DNA of 64,000 nt, taken from positions 682,001 through 746,000 of the forward strand of contig NZ_FOFV01000002.1 in NCBI RefSeq assembly GCF_900111005.1, given 5' to 3'. A program made the translations under genes and the position numbers. The notes beneath the pieces are model-generated. The model searched no databases. It had not been told where the DNA came from and was given only the letters and a program-made list of their open reading frames with translations. Within the stretch, counting starts at the first letter, position 1, and every line of letters begins with the position of its first letter. This DNA is from Lentzea albida. GTDB lineage: Bacteria; Actinomycetota; Actinomycetes; Mycobacteriales; Pseudonocardiaceae. Of the stretch, positions 54,743-64,000 are shown piece by piece.

Positions 54743-54770
54743 TTGACCTGTCGACCACGGCGAGTAATCA
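54743..54770 (+). promoter_or_regulatory. Candidate bldD promoter
   Basis: TTGACC (54743-54748) and TAATCA (54765-54770), 16-bp spacer, about 78 bp before the bldD start. The -10 overlaps a perfect 15-bp palindrome GAGTAATCATTACTC (54762-54776). Confidence 0.45.
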
Positions 54771-54783
54771 TTACTCTGCGTAT
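54771..54783. promoter_or_regulatory. Candidate BldD box (autoregulation)
   Basis: TTACTCTGCGTAT matches the published Streptomyces BldD-binding consensus TNACNC(A/T)GNGTNA at all but the last base. It lies just after the proposed -10 of bldD, a position for autorepression, and in the shared region with pyrR. The consensus is recalled from the Streptomyces literature. Confidence 0.55.
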
Positions 54784-54847
54784 CGATCTAAGCCTCCCCG
54801 CAGCACGCCCGTACTGCTGACGGGGCGAATGAACGGAGAACCGCCAC

Positions 54848-55336
54848 ATGGGCGACTACGCCAAGGCGCTGGGGGCCAAGCTCCGCGCTATCCGCCAGCA
54901 GCAGGGCCTGTCCCTGCACGGCGTCGAGCAGAAGTCCGGCGGTCGCTGGAAGGCCGTGGTCGTCGGCTCGTACGAGCGCGGTGACCGCGCGGTGACCGTG
55001 CAGAAGCTGGCCGAGCTGGCCGACTTCTACGGGGTTCCCGTCGCCGAGCTCCTGCCCGAGGGCCGCGTGCCGTCGGGTGCCGAGCCGGCCACCAAGATCG
55101 TGATCAACCTCGAACGGCTGCAGCAGCTGCCGGTCGAGAAGGTCGGCCCGCTGGCCCGCTACGCCGCGACCATCCAGTCGCAGCGCGGCGACTACAACGG
55201 CAAGGTCCTCTCCATCCGCACCGAGGACCTGCGTTCGCTCGCGATCATCTACGACATGACGCCGGGCGAGCTCACCGAGCAGCTCATCGACTGGGGTGTG
55301 CTGCCTCCCGAGGCCCGTCCCGCGAAGGAAGACTGA
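54848..55336 (+). CDS. bldD: Developmental master regulator BldD
   Basis: 162 residues from ATG. N-terminal HTH-XRE domain (about 4-72: LRAIRQQQGLSLHGVEQKSG, then ERGDRAVTVQKLAEL). The C-terminal domain carries the cyclic-di-GMP signature RGD-x8-R-x-x-D: Arg113-Gly-Asp115 and Arg124-Thr-Glu-Asp127. In Streptomyces a c-di-GMP tetramer glues two BldD subunits together, repressing sporulation genes during growth. Presence here suggests c-di-GMP-controlled development. Divergent from pyrR; followed by a large terminator. Confidence 0.97.
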   Translation: MGDYAKALGAKLRAIRQQQGLSLHGVEQKSGGRWKAVVVGSYERGDRAVTVQKLAELADFYGVPVAELLPEGRVPSGAEPATKIVINLERLQQLPVEKVGPLARYAATIQSQRGDYNGKVLSIRTEDLRSLAIIYDMTPGELTEQLIDWGVLPPEARPAKED

Positions 55337-55351
55337 GCTCCACACGCCGTT

Positions 55352-55404
55352 CGTGGCTCCCCCGACGTCCTGCTTGTCGCCCTGAGGACGCCGAGGGAGC
55401 CACG
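55352..55404. terminator. Large hairpin terminator between bldD and sigma factor gene
   Basis: CGTGGCTCCC (55352-55361) pairs perfectly with GGGAGCCACG (55395-55404); inside, CGTCCT pairs with AGGACG. It serves the convergent bldD and sigma-factor genes. Confidence 0.8.
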
Positions 55405-55450
55405 TGCGTTTTCAGGGTCGTCCGGCCGGCAGCAGCGGCGGTGGTCCTGC

Positions 55451-56260
55451 TCACGGCACGAGCGCGGCCAGTTGTCGCCGGTCCTGGATCACGTGGATCG
55501 CGACGATCCGGCCGTCGCGCACGGTGAACGCCATGATCGAGAACGGCACGCCGTCCACCCGCGCGATGAAGCCGATCTCGTTGCCGACGACGGCGAACTG
55601 CTCGGTCGCCCTGGCCGCGAAAGCCCGGAACAGGCCGGCGCGCCCCGCGACGTTCCGGCCGCCGAGGACCTCGAGGGCGCCCGCGCGCAGCACCACGTCC
55701 GGGTGCAGCACCGACACCAGCCCCTCCAGGTCGCCCTCGCGTGACGCGCGGAGGAACGCCCGCACCACCTCGCGCTGCTGCGGCAGGTCGACGTCGGGCC
55801 GCGGCTTGTCCTGCACGCGCCTGCGGGCCCGCGACGCCAGCTGACGGGTCGCGGCCGGCGTCTTGTCGATCAACGGCGCGATGTCGTCGAACGGCACGGC
55901 GAACAGGTCGTGCAGCACGAACGCCAGCCGCTCATCGGGCTTGAGCGAGTCGAGCACGATCAGCATCGCGAGCCCGACCTCGTCGTTCGCGACGGCCCTG
56001 TGCTCGGGTTCCTCGCTGACGTCGATCACGGGGTCGGGCATCTCGAACGCGTGCTCGCGCCGGTCGCGCAGCATGTTCAGGCACACCCGGCCGACCACGG
56101 TGGTGAGCCAGGCGGCCGGGTTGTCGATCTCGCCCGTGTCGGCGCGCTCGACGCGGAGCCAGGCGTCCTGCAACGCGTCGTCCGCCTCGGCGAACGAGCC
56201 CAGCATGCGGTGGGCGATGGCGCGCAAACGCGTGCGCTCCTGCTCGAACTGCGCGATCAC
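55451..56260 (-). CDS. ECF sigma factor with SnoaL-like C-terminal domain (SigJ type)
   Basis: 269 residues from GTG (VIAQFEQERTRLRA), preceded by a G-rich ribosome-binding site. Sigma region 2 is at about 5-70 (MLGSFAEADDALQDAWLRV), region 4 at about 105-155, and an NTF2/SnoaL-like domain fills the last ~100 residues. In ECF41-type factors this fused domain controls activity in place of an anti-sigma factor. The DGGGR and NPDKL motifs typical of ECF41 are not seen here (the end reads IQDRRQLAALVP), so it may belong to a related group. Divergent from an SDR gene, the usual partner type. Confidence 0.9.
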   Translation of the reverse strand: MIAQFEQERTRLRAIAHRMLGSFAEADDALQDAWLRVERADTGEIDNPAAWLTTVVGRVCLNMLRDRREHAFEMPDPVIDVSEEPEHRAVANDEVGLAMLIVLDSLKPDERLAFVLHDLFAVPFDDIAPLIDKTPAATRQLASRARRRVQDKPRPDVDLPQQREVVRAFLRASREGDLEGLVSVLHPDVVLRAGALEVLGGRNVAGRAGLFRAFAARATEQFAVVGNEIGFIARVDGVPFSIMAFTVRDGRIVAIHVIQDRRQLAALVP

Positions 56261-56289
56261 GACGTCCCCCTGTGGCCTGGCGCACACCC

Positions 56290-56316
56290 TGTCACGTTCT
56301 CGCCCGCTGCCGGGTC
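56290..56316 (+). promoter_or_regulatory. ECF41-like promoter before SDR gene
   Basis: TGTCACG (56290-56296), 16 bp, GGTC (56313-56316), about 33 nt before the SDR start. The published ECF41 promoter is TGTCACA with a 16-bp spacer and CGTC; here each element has one mismatch. The adjacent divergent sigma gene makes this plausible. Confidence 0.5.
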
Positions 56317-56348
56317 GGGCAGGCAACGGACTCGACCGGAGGGTAATC

Positions 56349-57050
56349 ATGAAGATCGTCGTCACGGGTGGAACCGGCACTCTCGGCCGGCACGTCGTTC
56401 CGCTGCTGCGCGAGGCCGGTGCGGAGGTGACGGTGCTGAGCCGTCATGGTGACATCGCCTGCGACCTGCTCGGAGACGTCCCGCCGATCGAGGCGGACGT
56501 GGTCGTGCACCTCGCCGGTGGGCAGAAGGGGGATGACGTCGCGACCCGCAACCTGCTCGCGGCCTGCCGGGGCGTGCGGCACTTCGTGCACATCTCGGTG
56601 ATCGGCGCCGACACCGTTCCGCTCGCGTGGCTGCGCACCAAGCTCGCCGCCGAGCAGGCGGTCGAGGCATCAGGCATCGGGTTCACGATCCTGCGCGCCG
56701 CCCAGTTCCACGACCTGGCGCTCACGATGGTGCGCGGCCTCGCGAAGCTGCCGGTCGTGCCGGTGCCGGGGTTGCGGCTGCAGCCGGTCGACGCCCGGGA
56801 CGTGGCCGTGCGACTGGCCGAACTGGCGCTGGGACGGCCCGCCGGTCGCGTGACCGACCTCGCCGGGCCCGCGGAGTTCGACCTCCGCGACCTCGTGCGG
56901 GACTACCTGACCGCCGAGGGCAAGCGCCGGCTCACGGTGCCGATGCCGTTGCCGGGCAAGGCCGGGAAGGCCTACCGGGCCGGGCTCAACCTGAGCCTGG
57001 ACGGTGACCGGGGCGCCCGCACCTGGGAGGAGTTCCTCGCCGCCCGGTAG
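56349..57050 (+). CDS. NAD(P)-binding SDR (NmrA/epimerase-like), likely sigma-factor target
   Basis: 233 residues from ATG, GGAGGG just upstream. Dinucleotide motif TGGTGTLGRH (6-15) and an NmrA/atypical SDR layout: VHLAGGQKGDD, HISVIGAD, and K in WLRTKLAAEQ. Such oxidoreductases/epimerases are the usual neighbours and targets of SnoaL-fused ECF sigma factors. Substrate unknown. Stop 12 nt before the HD-domain gene, so the two may share a transcript. Confidence 0.86.
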   Translation: MKIVVTGGTGTLGRHVVPLLREAGAEVTVLSRHGDIACDLLGDVPPIEADVVVHLAGGQKGDDVATRNLLAACRGVRHFVHISVIGADTVPLAWLRTKLAAEQAVEASGIGFTILRAAQFHDLALTMVRGLAKLPVVPVPGLRLQPVDARDVAVRLAELALGRPAGRVTDLAGPAEFDLRDLVRDYLTAEGKRRLTVPMPLPGKAGKAYRAGLNLSLDGDRGARTWEEFLAAR

Positions 57051-57062
57051 CATCCTGGCAAC

Positions 57063-57692
57063 GTGACGGACCTTCTCGCTGATCAGAACCCGCTGCCGTC
57101 CGGTGTGGACTCCCGGCTGCGCGACCACCTCACGTTCCTGATCGAGGTCGACCAGCTCAAGACCGTGCTGCGCGCGTCCCCTCTCGCGGCGGCCGACAGG
57201 CGTGAGAACGACGCGGAGCACTCGTGGCACCTCGCGCTGATGGTCATGACGCTCGCCGAGTACGCCGACGAGCCGATCGACGTCGGCCACACCATGAAGC
57301 TCGTGGTGGTGCATGACCTCATCGAGATCTACGCGGGTGACACGCCCATCTACGACACCGAGCTCGCCGCGAGTCAGCAGGAACGCGAGGAGGCTGCGGC
57401 GGACCGGTTGTTCGGCATCCTGCCCGAGGACGCGGGACGCGAGATGCGGGCGTTGTGGGACGAGTTCGAGGCGCGCGTGACGCCCGAGGCGCGGTTCGCC
57501 AAGGCCATGGACCGGCTGCAACCGCTGCTGCTCAACTGGATGGCCAAGGGCGGGACGTGGCGGACGCCCGGTGTGACCGCGGACGACGTGCGGGCGCGCA
57601 AGGCCGTGATCGGCGAGGGATCCGAGAAGCTCTGGAAGGCCGCGTTGCAGCTCATCGACGAGGGCGAGCGGCGCGGCTGGGCCCGGAGCTGA
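57063..57692 (+). CDS. HD-domain phosphohydrolase (YfbR/HDDC2-like)
   Basis: 209 residues from GTG. HD motif residues: His in ENDAEHSWHLALM (about 49-61) and HD in LVVVHDLIEIYAGDTP (about 80-95), as in 5'-deoxynucleotidase-like proteins of the HDDC2/YfbR type. It may dephosphorylate nucleotides. Weak ribosome-binding site; 12 nt after the SDR gene. Ends at a strong bidirectional terminator. Confidence 0.86.
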   Translation: MTDLLADQNPLPSGVDSRLRDHLTFLIEVDQLKTVLRASPLAAADRRENDAEHSWHLALMVMTLAEYADEPIDVGHTMKLVVVHDLIEIYAGDTPIYDTELAASQQEREEAAADRLFGILPEDAGREMRALWDEFEARVTPEARFAKAMDRLQPLLLNWMAKGGTWRTPGVTADDVRARKAVIGEGSEKLWKAALQLIDEGERRGWARS

Positions 57693-57696
57693 CGGA

Positions 57697-57731
57697 CCCG
57701 CAGGGCGTCACCGGTGATGACGCCCTGCGGG
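57697..57731. terminator. Bidirectional terminator between HD gene and nusB
   Basis: Perfect 14-bp stem (57697-57710 with 57718-57731), 7-base loop, 4 nt after the HD-gene stop and 6 nt from the convergent nusB stop. Confidence 0.88.
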
Positions 57732-57737
57732 GAGTGT

Positions 57738-58157
57738 CTACAGAACGGCGCGCAGCTGGTCCGCGATCACCGCGATGCGGCCGAGCACGCCGTTCACGAA
57801 CCGCGGCGAGTCGTCCGTCGAGAGGCCCTTGGCGAGCTCCACGGCCTCGTCGATCGCGACGGCGTCCGGCACGTCGGCGGCCCACAGCAGCTCGTACAGG
57901 CCGAGTCGCAGGATCGCCCGGTCGACCGCCGGCATGCGCTGCAGGGTCCAGCCCTCGGCGTGTTCCGAGATGAGGTCGTCGATGCGCGAGCGGTTCGCGG
58001 TGACGCCCTCGACCAGCGAGACGGTGTAGTCGTTCACCGGCGGGACGTCGGGCGAACCCACGCGCCCGGCCAGCAGCGTCACCGGGTCGGTGCCCAGCAG
58101 GTCGGCTTCGTAGAGGAAGTCGACCGCCCGCTTGCGGGCCTTGCTCCGAGCGCCCAT
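57738..58157 (-). CDS. nusB: Transcription antitermination factor NusB
   Basis: 139 residues. Typical NusB: basic start [20 protein letters not shown], helical body, and the C-terminal FVNGVLGRI motif. With NusE it binds boxA in rRNA leaders. ATG shares a base with the efp TAA (TAATG), so it is coupled to efp. Confidence 0.96.
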   Translation of the reverse strand: MGARSKARKRAVDFLYEADLLGTDPVTLLAGRVGSPDVPPVNDYTVSLVEGVTANRSRIDDLISEHAEGWTLQRMPAVDRAILRLGLYELLWAADVPDAVAIDEAVELAKGLSTDDSPRFVNGVLGRIAVIADQLRAVL

Positions 58158-58723
58158 TACTTGTCGCTGATGCGGCCGAGGTAGCGGCCGTCGCGGGTGT
58201 CGACCTTGATCTTCTCGCCGGTCGTGACGAACAGCGGCACCTGGATCTCGGCGCCGGTCTCGAGGCGGGCGGGCTTGGTGCCGCCGGTGGAGCGGTCGCC
58301 CTGCAGGCCCGGGTCGGTGTGCTCGATCACGAGCTCGACCGACGTCGGGAGCTCGACGAACAGCGGCACGCCCTCGTGGACGGCCACGACGGCCTCCTGG
58401 TTCTCCAGCATGTAGTTGGCGGCGTCGCCGACCGTCTCCGCCGGGACCGGGATCTGGTCGTAGGTGTCGCCGTCCATGAAGATGAAGTCGGCGCCGTCCT
58501 TGTAGAGGAAGGACATGCCGCGCTTGTCCACGGTGGCGGTCTCGACCTTGGTGCCCGCGTTGAAGGTCTTGTCGACGACCTTCCCGGTCAGCACGTGCTT
58601 GAGGGTCGTGCGCACGAAGGCGCCACCCTTGCCGGGCTTGACGTGCTGGAACGCGGTGACGGTCCAGAGCTGGCCGTCGAGGTTCAGCACCAGGCCGTTC
58701 TTCAGGTCGTTCGTGGTGGCCAC
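58157..58723 (-). CDS. efp: Translation elongation factor P
   Basis: 188 residues from GTG, AGGAG about ten bases upstream. Three beta-barrel domains; the tip loop that reaches the peptidyl-transferase centre reads [10 protein letters not shown] with Lys32. It helps ribosomes pass polyproline stretches. Upstream is the Xaa-Pro peptidase gene at 31 nt and downstream nusB; the order is conserved in actinobacteria. Confidence 0.97.
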   Translation of the reverse strand: MATTNDLKNGLVLNLDGQLWTVTAFQHVKPGKGGAFVRTTLKHVLTGKVVDKTFNAGTKVETATVDKRGMSFLYKDGADFIFMDGDTYDQIPVPAETVGDAANYMLENQEAVVAVHEGVPLFVELPTSVELVIEHTDPGLQGDRSTGGTKPARLETGAEIQVPLFVTTGEKIKVDTRDGRYLGRISDK

Positions 58724-58754
58724 GGTGGGATTTCTCCTGTGTAGGACGGGGGTG

Positions 58755-59831
58755 TCAGACGACCACGAGTTCTTTCGTGGTCAGGGTGAGGAGCTCCGGC
58801 CCGCTGTCGCGGACCACGAGGGTGTCCTCGATGCGGACCCCGCCCCGCCCCGACAAGTAGACGCCGGGCTCGACGGTGACCGCCATACCGGCCGAAAGTG
58901 TACCGGCCCCCGCCTTGGACAACGCCGGTGCCTCGTGGATCTCCAGCCCGACGCCGTGGCCGAGGCCGTGCAGGAACTCGTCGCCGTGCCCGGCCTTCTC
59001 GATCACCTCGCGTGACGCGTGGTCGACGGCGCTCACCTCCACGCCCGGCTCGAGGGCGTTGCGTCCGGCCGCCTGCGACCGCGCGACCAGGTCGTACAGG
59101 TCGCGCTGCCAGTCGGCGGGCTTGCCGAGGACGAGCGTGCGGGTCATGTCGGAGTGGTAGCCGTCGACGAGCGCGCCGAAGTCGAGCTTGATGAAGTCGC
59201 CGGTGTGCAGGACGGCGTCCGTCGGCGAGTGGTGCGGCACGGCCGAGTTCGCGCCGAACGCCACGATCGAGGAGAACGACGGGCCCGCGGCGCCGTGGTC
59301 GAGCATGCGGTTCTCCAGCTCGCGCGCGACCTCGCGCTCGGTCCGGCCCGCCCGCAGACCGCCGTGCCCGATCAGCGCCGCCAGCGCGCGGTCGGCCGCC
59401 GCGCACGCCATCCGCAGCGCCTCGATCTCGACCTCGTCCTTGACCAGCCGCAGCTTCTCGACCAGGCCGCCCGCCTTGACCAGCTCGGCCTTGCCGGCGG
59501 CCGCGGTCAGCCCGTCGCGGCCGTCGACCGTGACGTGGTGGCTCTCGAACCCGAGCCTGCCCTTGGCCCGCCGGGCGAGCGCGGTGTCGCACGGCCGGTC
59601 GATGAGCCGCTCCAGGTCCGGCACCTGCTTCGCCGACTGCGTGAGGTAGCGGCCGTCGGTGCAGAACACCGTGGTGTCGTCGCCGTTCACGTCCACCAGC
59701 ACGGCGGCGTTGGACCCGGTGAAGCCCGTGAGGTATCGGACGTTCAGCAGGTTCGTCACGAGCAGCGCGTCCAGGTTCGCGGCCTGGAGCTCCCGGCGCA
59801 GGGCGGTTCGGCGTGCGGCGTACGACGACAT
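58755..59831 (-). CDS. Xaa-Pro aminopeptidase / M24-family peptidase
   Basis: 358 residues. Creatinase N-terminal domain (about 5-125) then a pita-bread M24 domain. Metal ligands in order: Asp in [12 protein letters not shown], Asp in HSDMTRTL, His in [11 protein letters not shown], Glu in TVEPGVY, Glu in RIEDTLVV. It removes N-terminal residues before proline, or cuts Xaa-Pro dipeptides. It is pepQ/pepP-like; the symbol is uncertain. Confidence 0.94.
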   Translation of the reverse strand: MSSYAARRTALRRELQAANLDALLVTNLLNVRYLTGFTGSNAAVLVDVNGDDTTVFCTDGRYLTQSAKQVPDLERLIDRPCDTALARRAKGRLGFESHHVTVDGRDGLTAAAGKAELVKAGGLVEKLRLVKDEVEIEALRMACAAADRALAALIGHGGLRAGRTEREVARELENRMLDHGAAGPSFSSIVAFGANSAVPHHSPTDAVLHTGDFIKLDFGALVDGYHSDMTRTLVLGKPADWQRDLYDLVARSQAAGRNALEPGVEVSAVDHASREVIEKAGHGDEFLHGLGHGVGLEIHEAPALSKAGAGTLSAGMAVTVEPGVYLSGRGGVRIEDTLVVRDSGPELLTLTTKELVVV

Positions 59832-59866
59832 GCCTCGCAGCGTACGGCCAGTCCTAAGCTGTTCGC

Positions 59867-60277
59867 ATGGCTGCTTGGTTCGTCCGTGCGTTGTGGATGG
59901 GGCTCCTGCACGGAGCCGTGCAGACCGGAGTGGCGGCCGTGGGCGTGCGCAGCCCCGAGGCCACGTCGGTCCGGCCGATCGCGCTCGTGCTGCTCGTCGT
60001 CGCGGCGGTGCTCTGGGGCGCCGTCGACGCGCTGCGCGACCTGGACGGCCGCGGCATGCAGTGGTTCGTCGCGTCGCTGGTCGCGGGTCCGTTCGCGGGC
60101 GCGCTGGGGGTGATCGGGGCGGCGCTGCTGGTCGACCAGACCGGGCAGGAGGCGCTGTGGGTGGCGCTGACGGGCGGGGCGGCGTTCACGGCGCTGCTCG
60201 TCCTCGCGCCCGCCGGGCTCGGCATGCTGCTGGGCTCGTTCCTCGCGAAGAAGAACGCGGCTAGTCAGCAGCCCTGA
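59867..60277 (+). CDS. Four-TM membrane protein (actinobacterial B-4DMT-like)
   Basis: 136 residues from ATG. Four hydrophobic segments (about 5-25, 38-55, 65-88, 98-122). It occupies the position of Rv2536, between the M24 peptidase and aroQ in mycobacteria, and resembles proteins annotated as B-4DMT family transporters. Substrate unknown. Divergent from the peptidase gene and overlapping the convergent lipoprotein gene by 17 nt. Confidence 0.8.
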   Translation: MAAWFVRALWMGLLHGAVQTGVAAVGVRSPEATSVRPIALVLLVVAAVLWGAVDALRDLDGRGMQWFVASLVAGPFAGALGVIGAALLVDQTGQEALWVALTGGAAFTALLVLAPAGLGMLLGSFLAKKNAASQQP

Positions 60278-60878
60278 CGGTCAGCACGTAGCGCGCCGAG
60301 GTGCGGAAGGAGCCCGACTCCCCGTCGACCACCAACTCGTGCTCGCCCGGCGTGAGCGGCGGGATCCACGCCCACAACCCGCACCCCTGCCCCGTCACGC
60401 GTCCCTCGCGCTGCCCCACGACGTTGCCCCGCGCCGCCTGGTAGGCGATCGCGACCGGCGCGATCCGGCGCAGCTCGACCAGCCGCCCGTCCAGCGCGAC
60501 CGAGCCCTTCGCGTCCTCCATGAACCGCGCGCAGGCATCGGAGGTGGAGGCGAGGTTGAGCGCCGGACCGGCGAGCGGGCGACCGGCCGGCACCTCGCAC
60601 CTGCGGTCGACGGTCCCGCCGAACGTGCCGGCGAAGAACCACACGTCCCGCGGCTGGTTCTCCGCGCACCACTGGCCGGTGTCGTCGACGACGGGGTTGC
60701 GGTTCTCCGGACTCGACGCCGCCCACGTCCACCACCGCGCCTGCAGGTCCTGATCGGACAGCGGCTCCGCACCGGCCGTCGTCTCGGCGCCGACGGGCGT
60801 GGGCTGCGGCGCGGCCGCCGCGCACCCGGCCAGGAGCAGGGCCAACGCGGCGATGAAGGGTCTCGGCACGATCGGCAT
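60261..60878 (-). CDS. Lipoprotein of unknown function
   Basis: 205 residues. Lipobox LLAGC with Cys19 after a short hydrophobic signal, so lipid-anchored to the cell membrane. The mature part has paired cysteines (GQWCAENQ, RRCEVP, DACARF, GQGCGLW) and is otherwise unrecognised. Lies 10 nt after the VOC gene in the same direction and overlaps the end of the four-TM gene. Confidence 0.83.
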   Translation of the reverse strand: MPIVPRPFIAALALLLAGCAAAAPQPTPVGAETTAGAEPLSDQDLQARWWTWAASSPENRNPVVDDTGQWCAENQPRDVWFFAGTFGGTVDRRCEVPAGRPLAGPALNLASTSDACARFMEDAKGSVALDGRLVELRRIAPVAIAYQAARGNVVGQREGRVTGQGCGLWAWIPPLTPGEHELVVDGESGSFRTSARYVLTVRAAD

Positions 60879-60888
60879 CTTTACACGG

Positions 60889-61266
60889 TCAGCCTGCGAC
60901 GAGCTCGATTTCGAACCCGTCCTCGTTCTCCAGGAACGCCGCGTAGTGGTCCGGTCCTCCCGCGTGAGGATGCCGGTCCGCGAACATGAGCTTCCAGCCG
61001 TGCGCCTCGGATTCCCGCGTGAGGCGGTCGACGTTCTCCTTGGTGCCGGCGTGCAGGGCCAGGTGGTTGAGGCCCGCTCTCATGCGGTCGTGCGGGCCCG
61101 TCATGGCCGGGGAGCGCTCGGCCACGACGTAGGTCTCGTGCAGCTTCCAGCTGACGCCGTCGCTCCAGCGCTGGTGCTCGGTCCAGCCCAGTTCGGTGAA
61201 GACCCAGCCGAGGGTGGCTTCGGCCCTGGAGAGGTCCGGGACCCACAATTCCACGTGGTGCAGCAA
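60889..61266 (-). CDS. VOC-family (glyoxalase-like) protein
   Basis: 125 residues from TTG at 61266, with AAGGG about six bases upstream; a longer form from the ATG at 61341 is possible but overlaps the decayed gene on the other strand. The opening HHVELWVPDLSRAE and closing EIELVAG carry the metal residues of the vicinal oxygen chelate fold (His near the start, Glu at the end). Substrate unknown. Probably co-transcribed with the lipoprotein gene. Confidence 0.82.
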   Translation of the reverse strand: MLHHVELWVPDLSRAEATLGWVFTELGWTEHQRWSDGVSWKLHETYVVAERSPAMTGPHDRMRAGLNHLALHAGTKENVDRLTRESEAHGWKLMFADRHPHAGGPDHYAAFLENEDGFEIELVAG

Positions 61267-61339
61267 CGTTTTCCCTTGCGTGTCAACGAATTGGCCACCG
61301 GAAGGTCCGTCAGGACGCTTGCGTGCCTGGCATCCGGCC

Positions 61340-62035
61340 ATGGCGAACGAGTTCAGGGGTCGGGTGTCCGGGGACAGTGTCCAGATCGGGAAAGTACACA
61401 CGTTCAACGTGGGCGGTGCCCCGACGGGAAGCGGCGGTGTGGAGCCACGCCGGAGGAGGAGATCAACCCGATCCACTTCGCGGCGAGGACCCGCCCGTCT
61501 TCCGCGGCGCCGACCAGGAGCCCCGCCCGTCGGCGTCAGCGACGACGCCGACGCGCAGGAGGTCGCGGAGAAGCTCACGCGGTGCGCGACCGAGGTGGTG
61601 CTGGAGCCCGCCAACTGCCCCCAGGCCCACCAGGCGCACTCCCCGGGCGGCGTCCGCTGGGAACTCGTCGGCGATCCCCGCGATGGCATGCAGTTCAGGT
61701 GGGCCGGCGACAGGTTCCTGGCGCGGGGCACCGCGGTGATGACGTTGAGCTACGAGGCGGAGCGGAGCAGCCGCGCCCTGTAGGTCAAGGGGACCCTCCG
61801 CAAGGAGCGGTTCGACCTGCCCGACGGCGATACGGCCGCCGACTGGACCGCCGCCAGGGACTCGGAGTACGGGTTGCTGCAGGTGAAGACCGGCTACTCG
61901 CTCGTGGCCCGGTGGACCCAGACGTTCTTCACGACCTACGAGACCTCACGCACCCAGTCCGGGACTTGCGAGGCCACGATCATCCGCACGCCGGACAGGA
62001 CCGCCCAGCTGCTCACGATCAAGCACGTGTCGTGA
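61340..62035 (+). pseudogene. Decayed gene with in-frame TAG and probable frameshifts
   Basis: The frame opens at ATG 61340 (MANEFRGRVSGDSVQIGKVH), a start like the SG-x-x-VQ-x-G-x-IH leaders of many actinobacterial proteins. From about 61440 to 61535 the frame becomes Arg-rich nonsense, while another frame reads TPEEEINPIHFAARTR. The first frame then resumes (DDADAQEVAEKLTRCATEVV, RWELVGDPRDGMQ) up to TAG at 61781-61783. After it the same frame stays open for 83 codons (VKGTLRKERFDLPDGDTAAD) to TGA 62033-62035. So one stop and probably two compensating shifts disrupt it. Sequencing error is the alternative. Confidence 0.75.
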
Positions 62036-62047
62036 TGCCGGCCGGCG

Positions 62048-64000
<1,953 letters not shown>

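Overview
The window is GC-rich throughout, uses many GTG (and a few TTG) starts, and has short or overlapping gene junctions. It carries actinobacterial marker genes: mihF, bldD, an EF-P/NusB/aro cluster, a pyr operon led by pyrR, and a helicase-dead priA. Gene order from pyrR to ribH follows the order I know from mycobacteria (the Rv1379-Rv1417 region of M. tuberculosis), and nusB to aroK follows Rv2533c-Rv2539c. The accessory genes (BTAD and STAND regulators, SnoaL-fused ECF sigma factor, Tat-exported phospholipase C) suggest a filamentous actinomycete, most likely Pseudonocardiaceae. That family call is inference from content; no species is claimed.

Layout. 1-10.9 kb is accessory: two isochorismatase-like hydrolases around a GlxA-type regulator; a TetR/NAD-binding/Cys-rich operon divergent from a GNAT; a RipA-like NlpC/P60 endopeptidase; a cupin/TetR divergent pair with an operator array; an acyl-CoA synthetase next to a sirtuin; and a membrane protein coupled to a surface protein with a Gln/Pro/Gly-rich tail. 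11-16.3 kb holds an FAD monooxygenase facing an ABC transporter plus BTAD/NB-ARC regulator operon. 16.5-19.3 kb is aconitase.

19.4-28.7 kb is the minus-strand core block def-fmt-rsmB, P-loop protein, flavoprotein, rpe-ribD-ribE-ribBA-ribH-PH-domain protein, which links translation initiation, 16S rRNA methylation, the pentose pathway and riboflavin synthesis. 28.7-41.4 kb is mixed: DinB-like protein, gamma-glutamyltransferase, priA, beta-helix membrane protein, phospholipase C, a small RTX protein and a 962-residue STAND regulator. 41.4-54.6 kb is the core minus-strand block pyrR-pyrB-pyrC-membrane protein-carA-carB-pyrF, then mihF-gmk-rpoZ, then coaBC-metK, making UMP, GMP kinase, RNA polymerase omega, coenzyme A and S-adenosylmethionine. 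bldD is divergent from pyrR. 55.4-57.7 kb carries an ECF sigma factor, its probable SDR target and an HD-domain protein. 57.7-64 kb is nusB-efp-pepP and the aroQ-aroB-aroK shikimate cluster, interrupted by a membrane protein, a lipoprotein, a VOC protein and a decayed gene.

I did not find a convincing new multi-gene system. The observations most worth following are: five degenerate copies of a ~50-bp repeat plus clustered hairpins between rpoZ and coaBC; a decayed gene with an in-frame amber codon at 61.3-62.0 kb; a PyrR RNA-binding element over the pyrR ribosome-binding site with a BldD box in the same intergenic region; and an ECF41-like promoter in front of the SDR gene beside a SnoaL-fused sigma factor.
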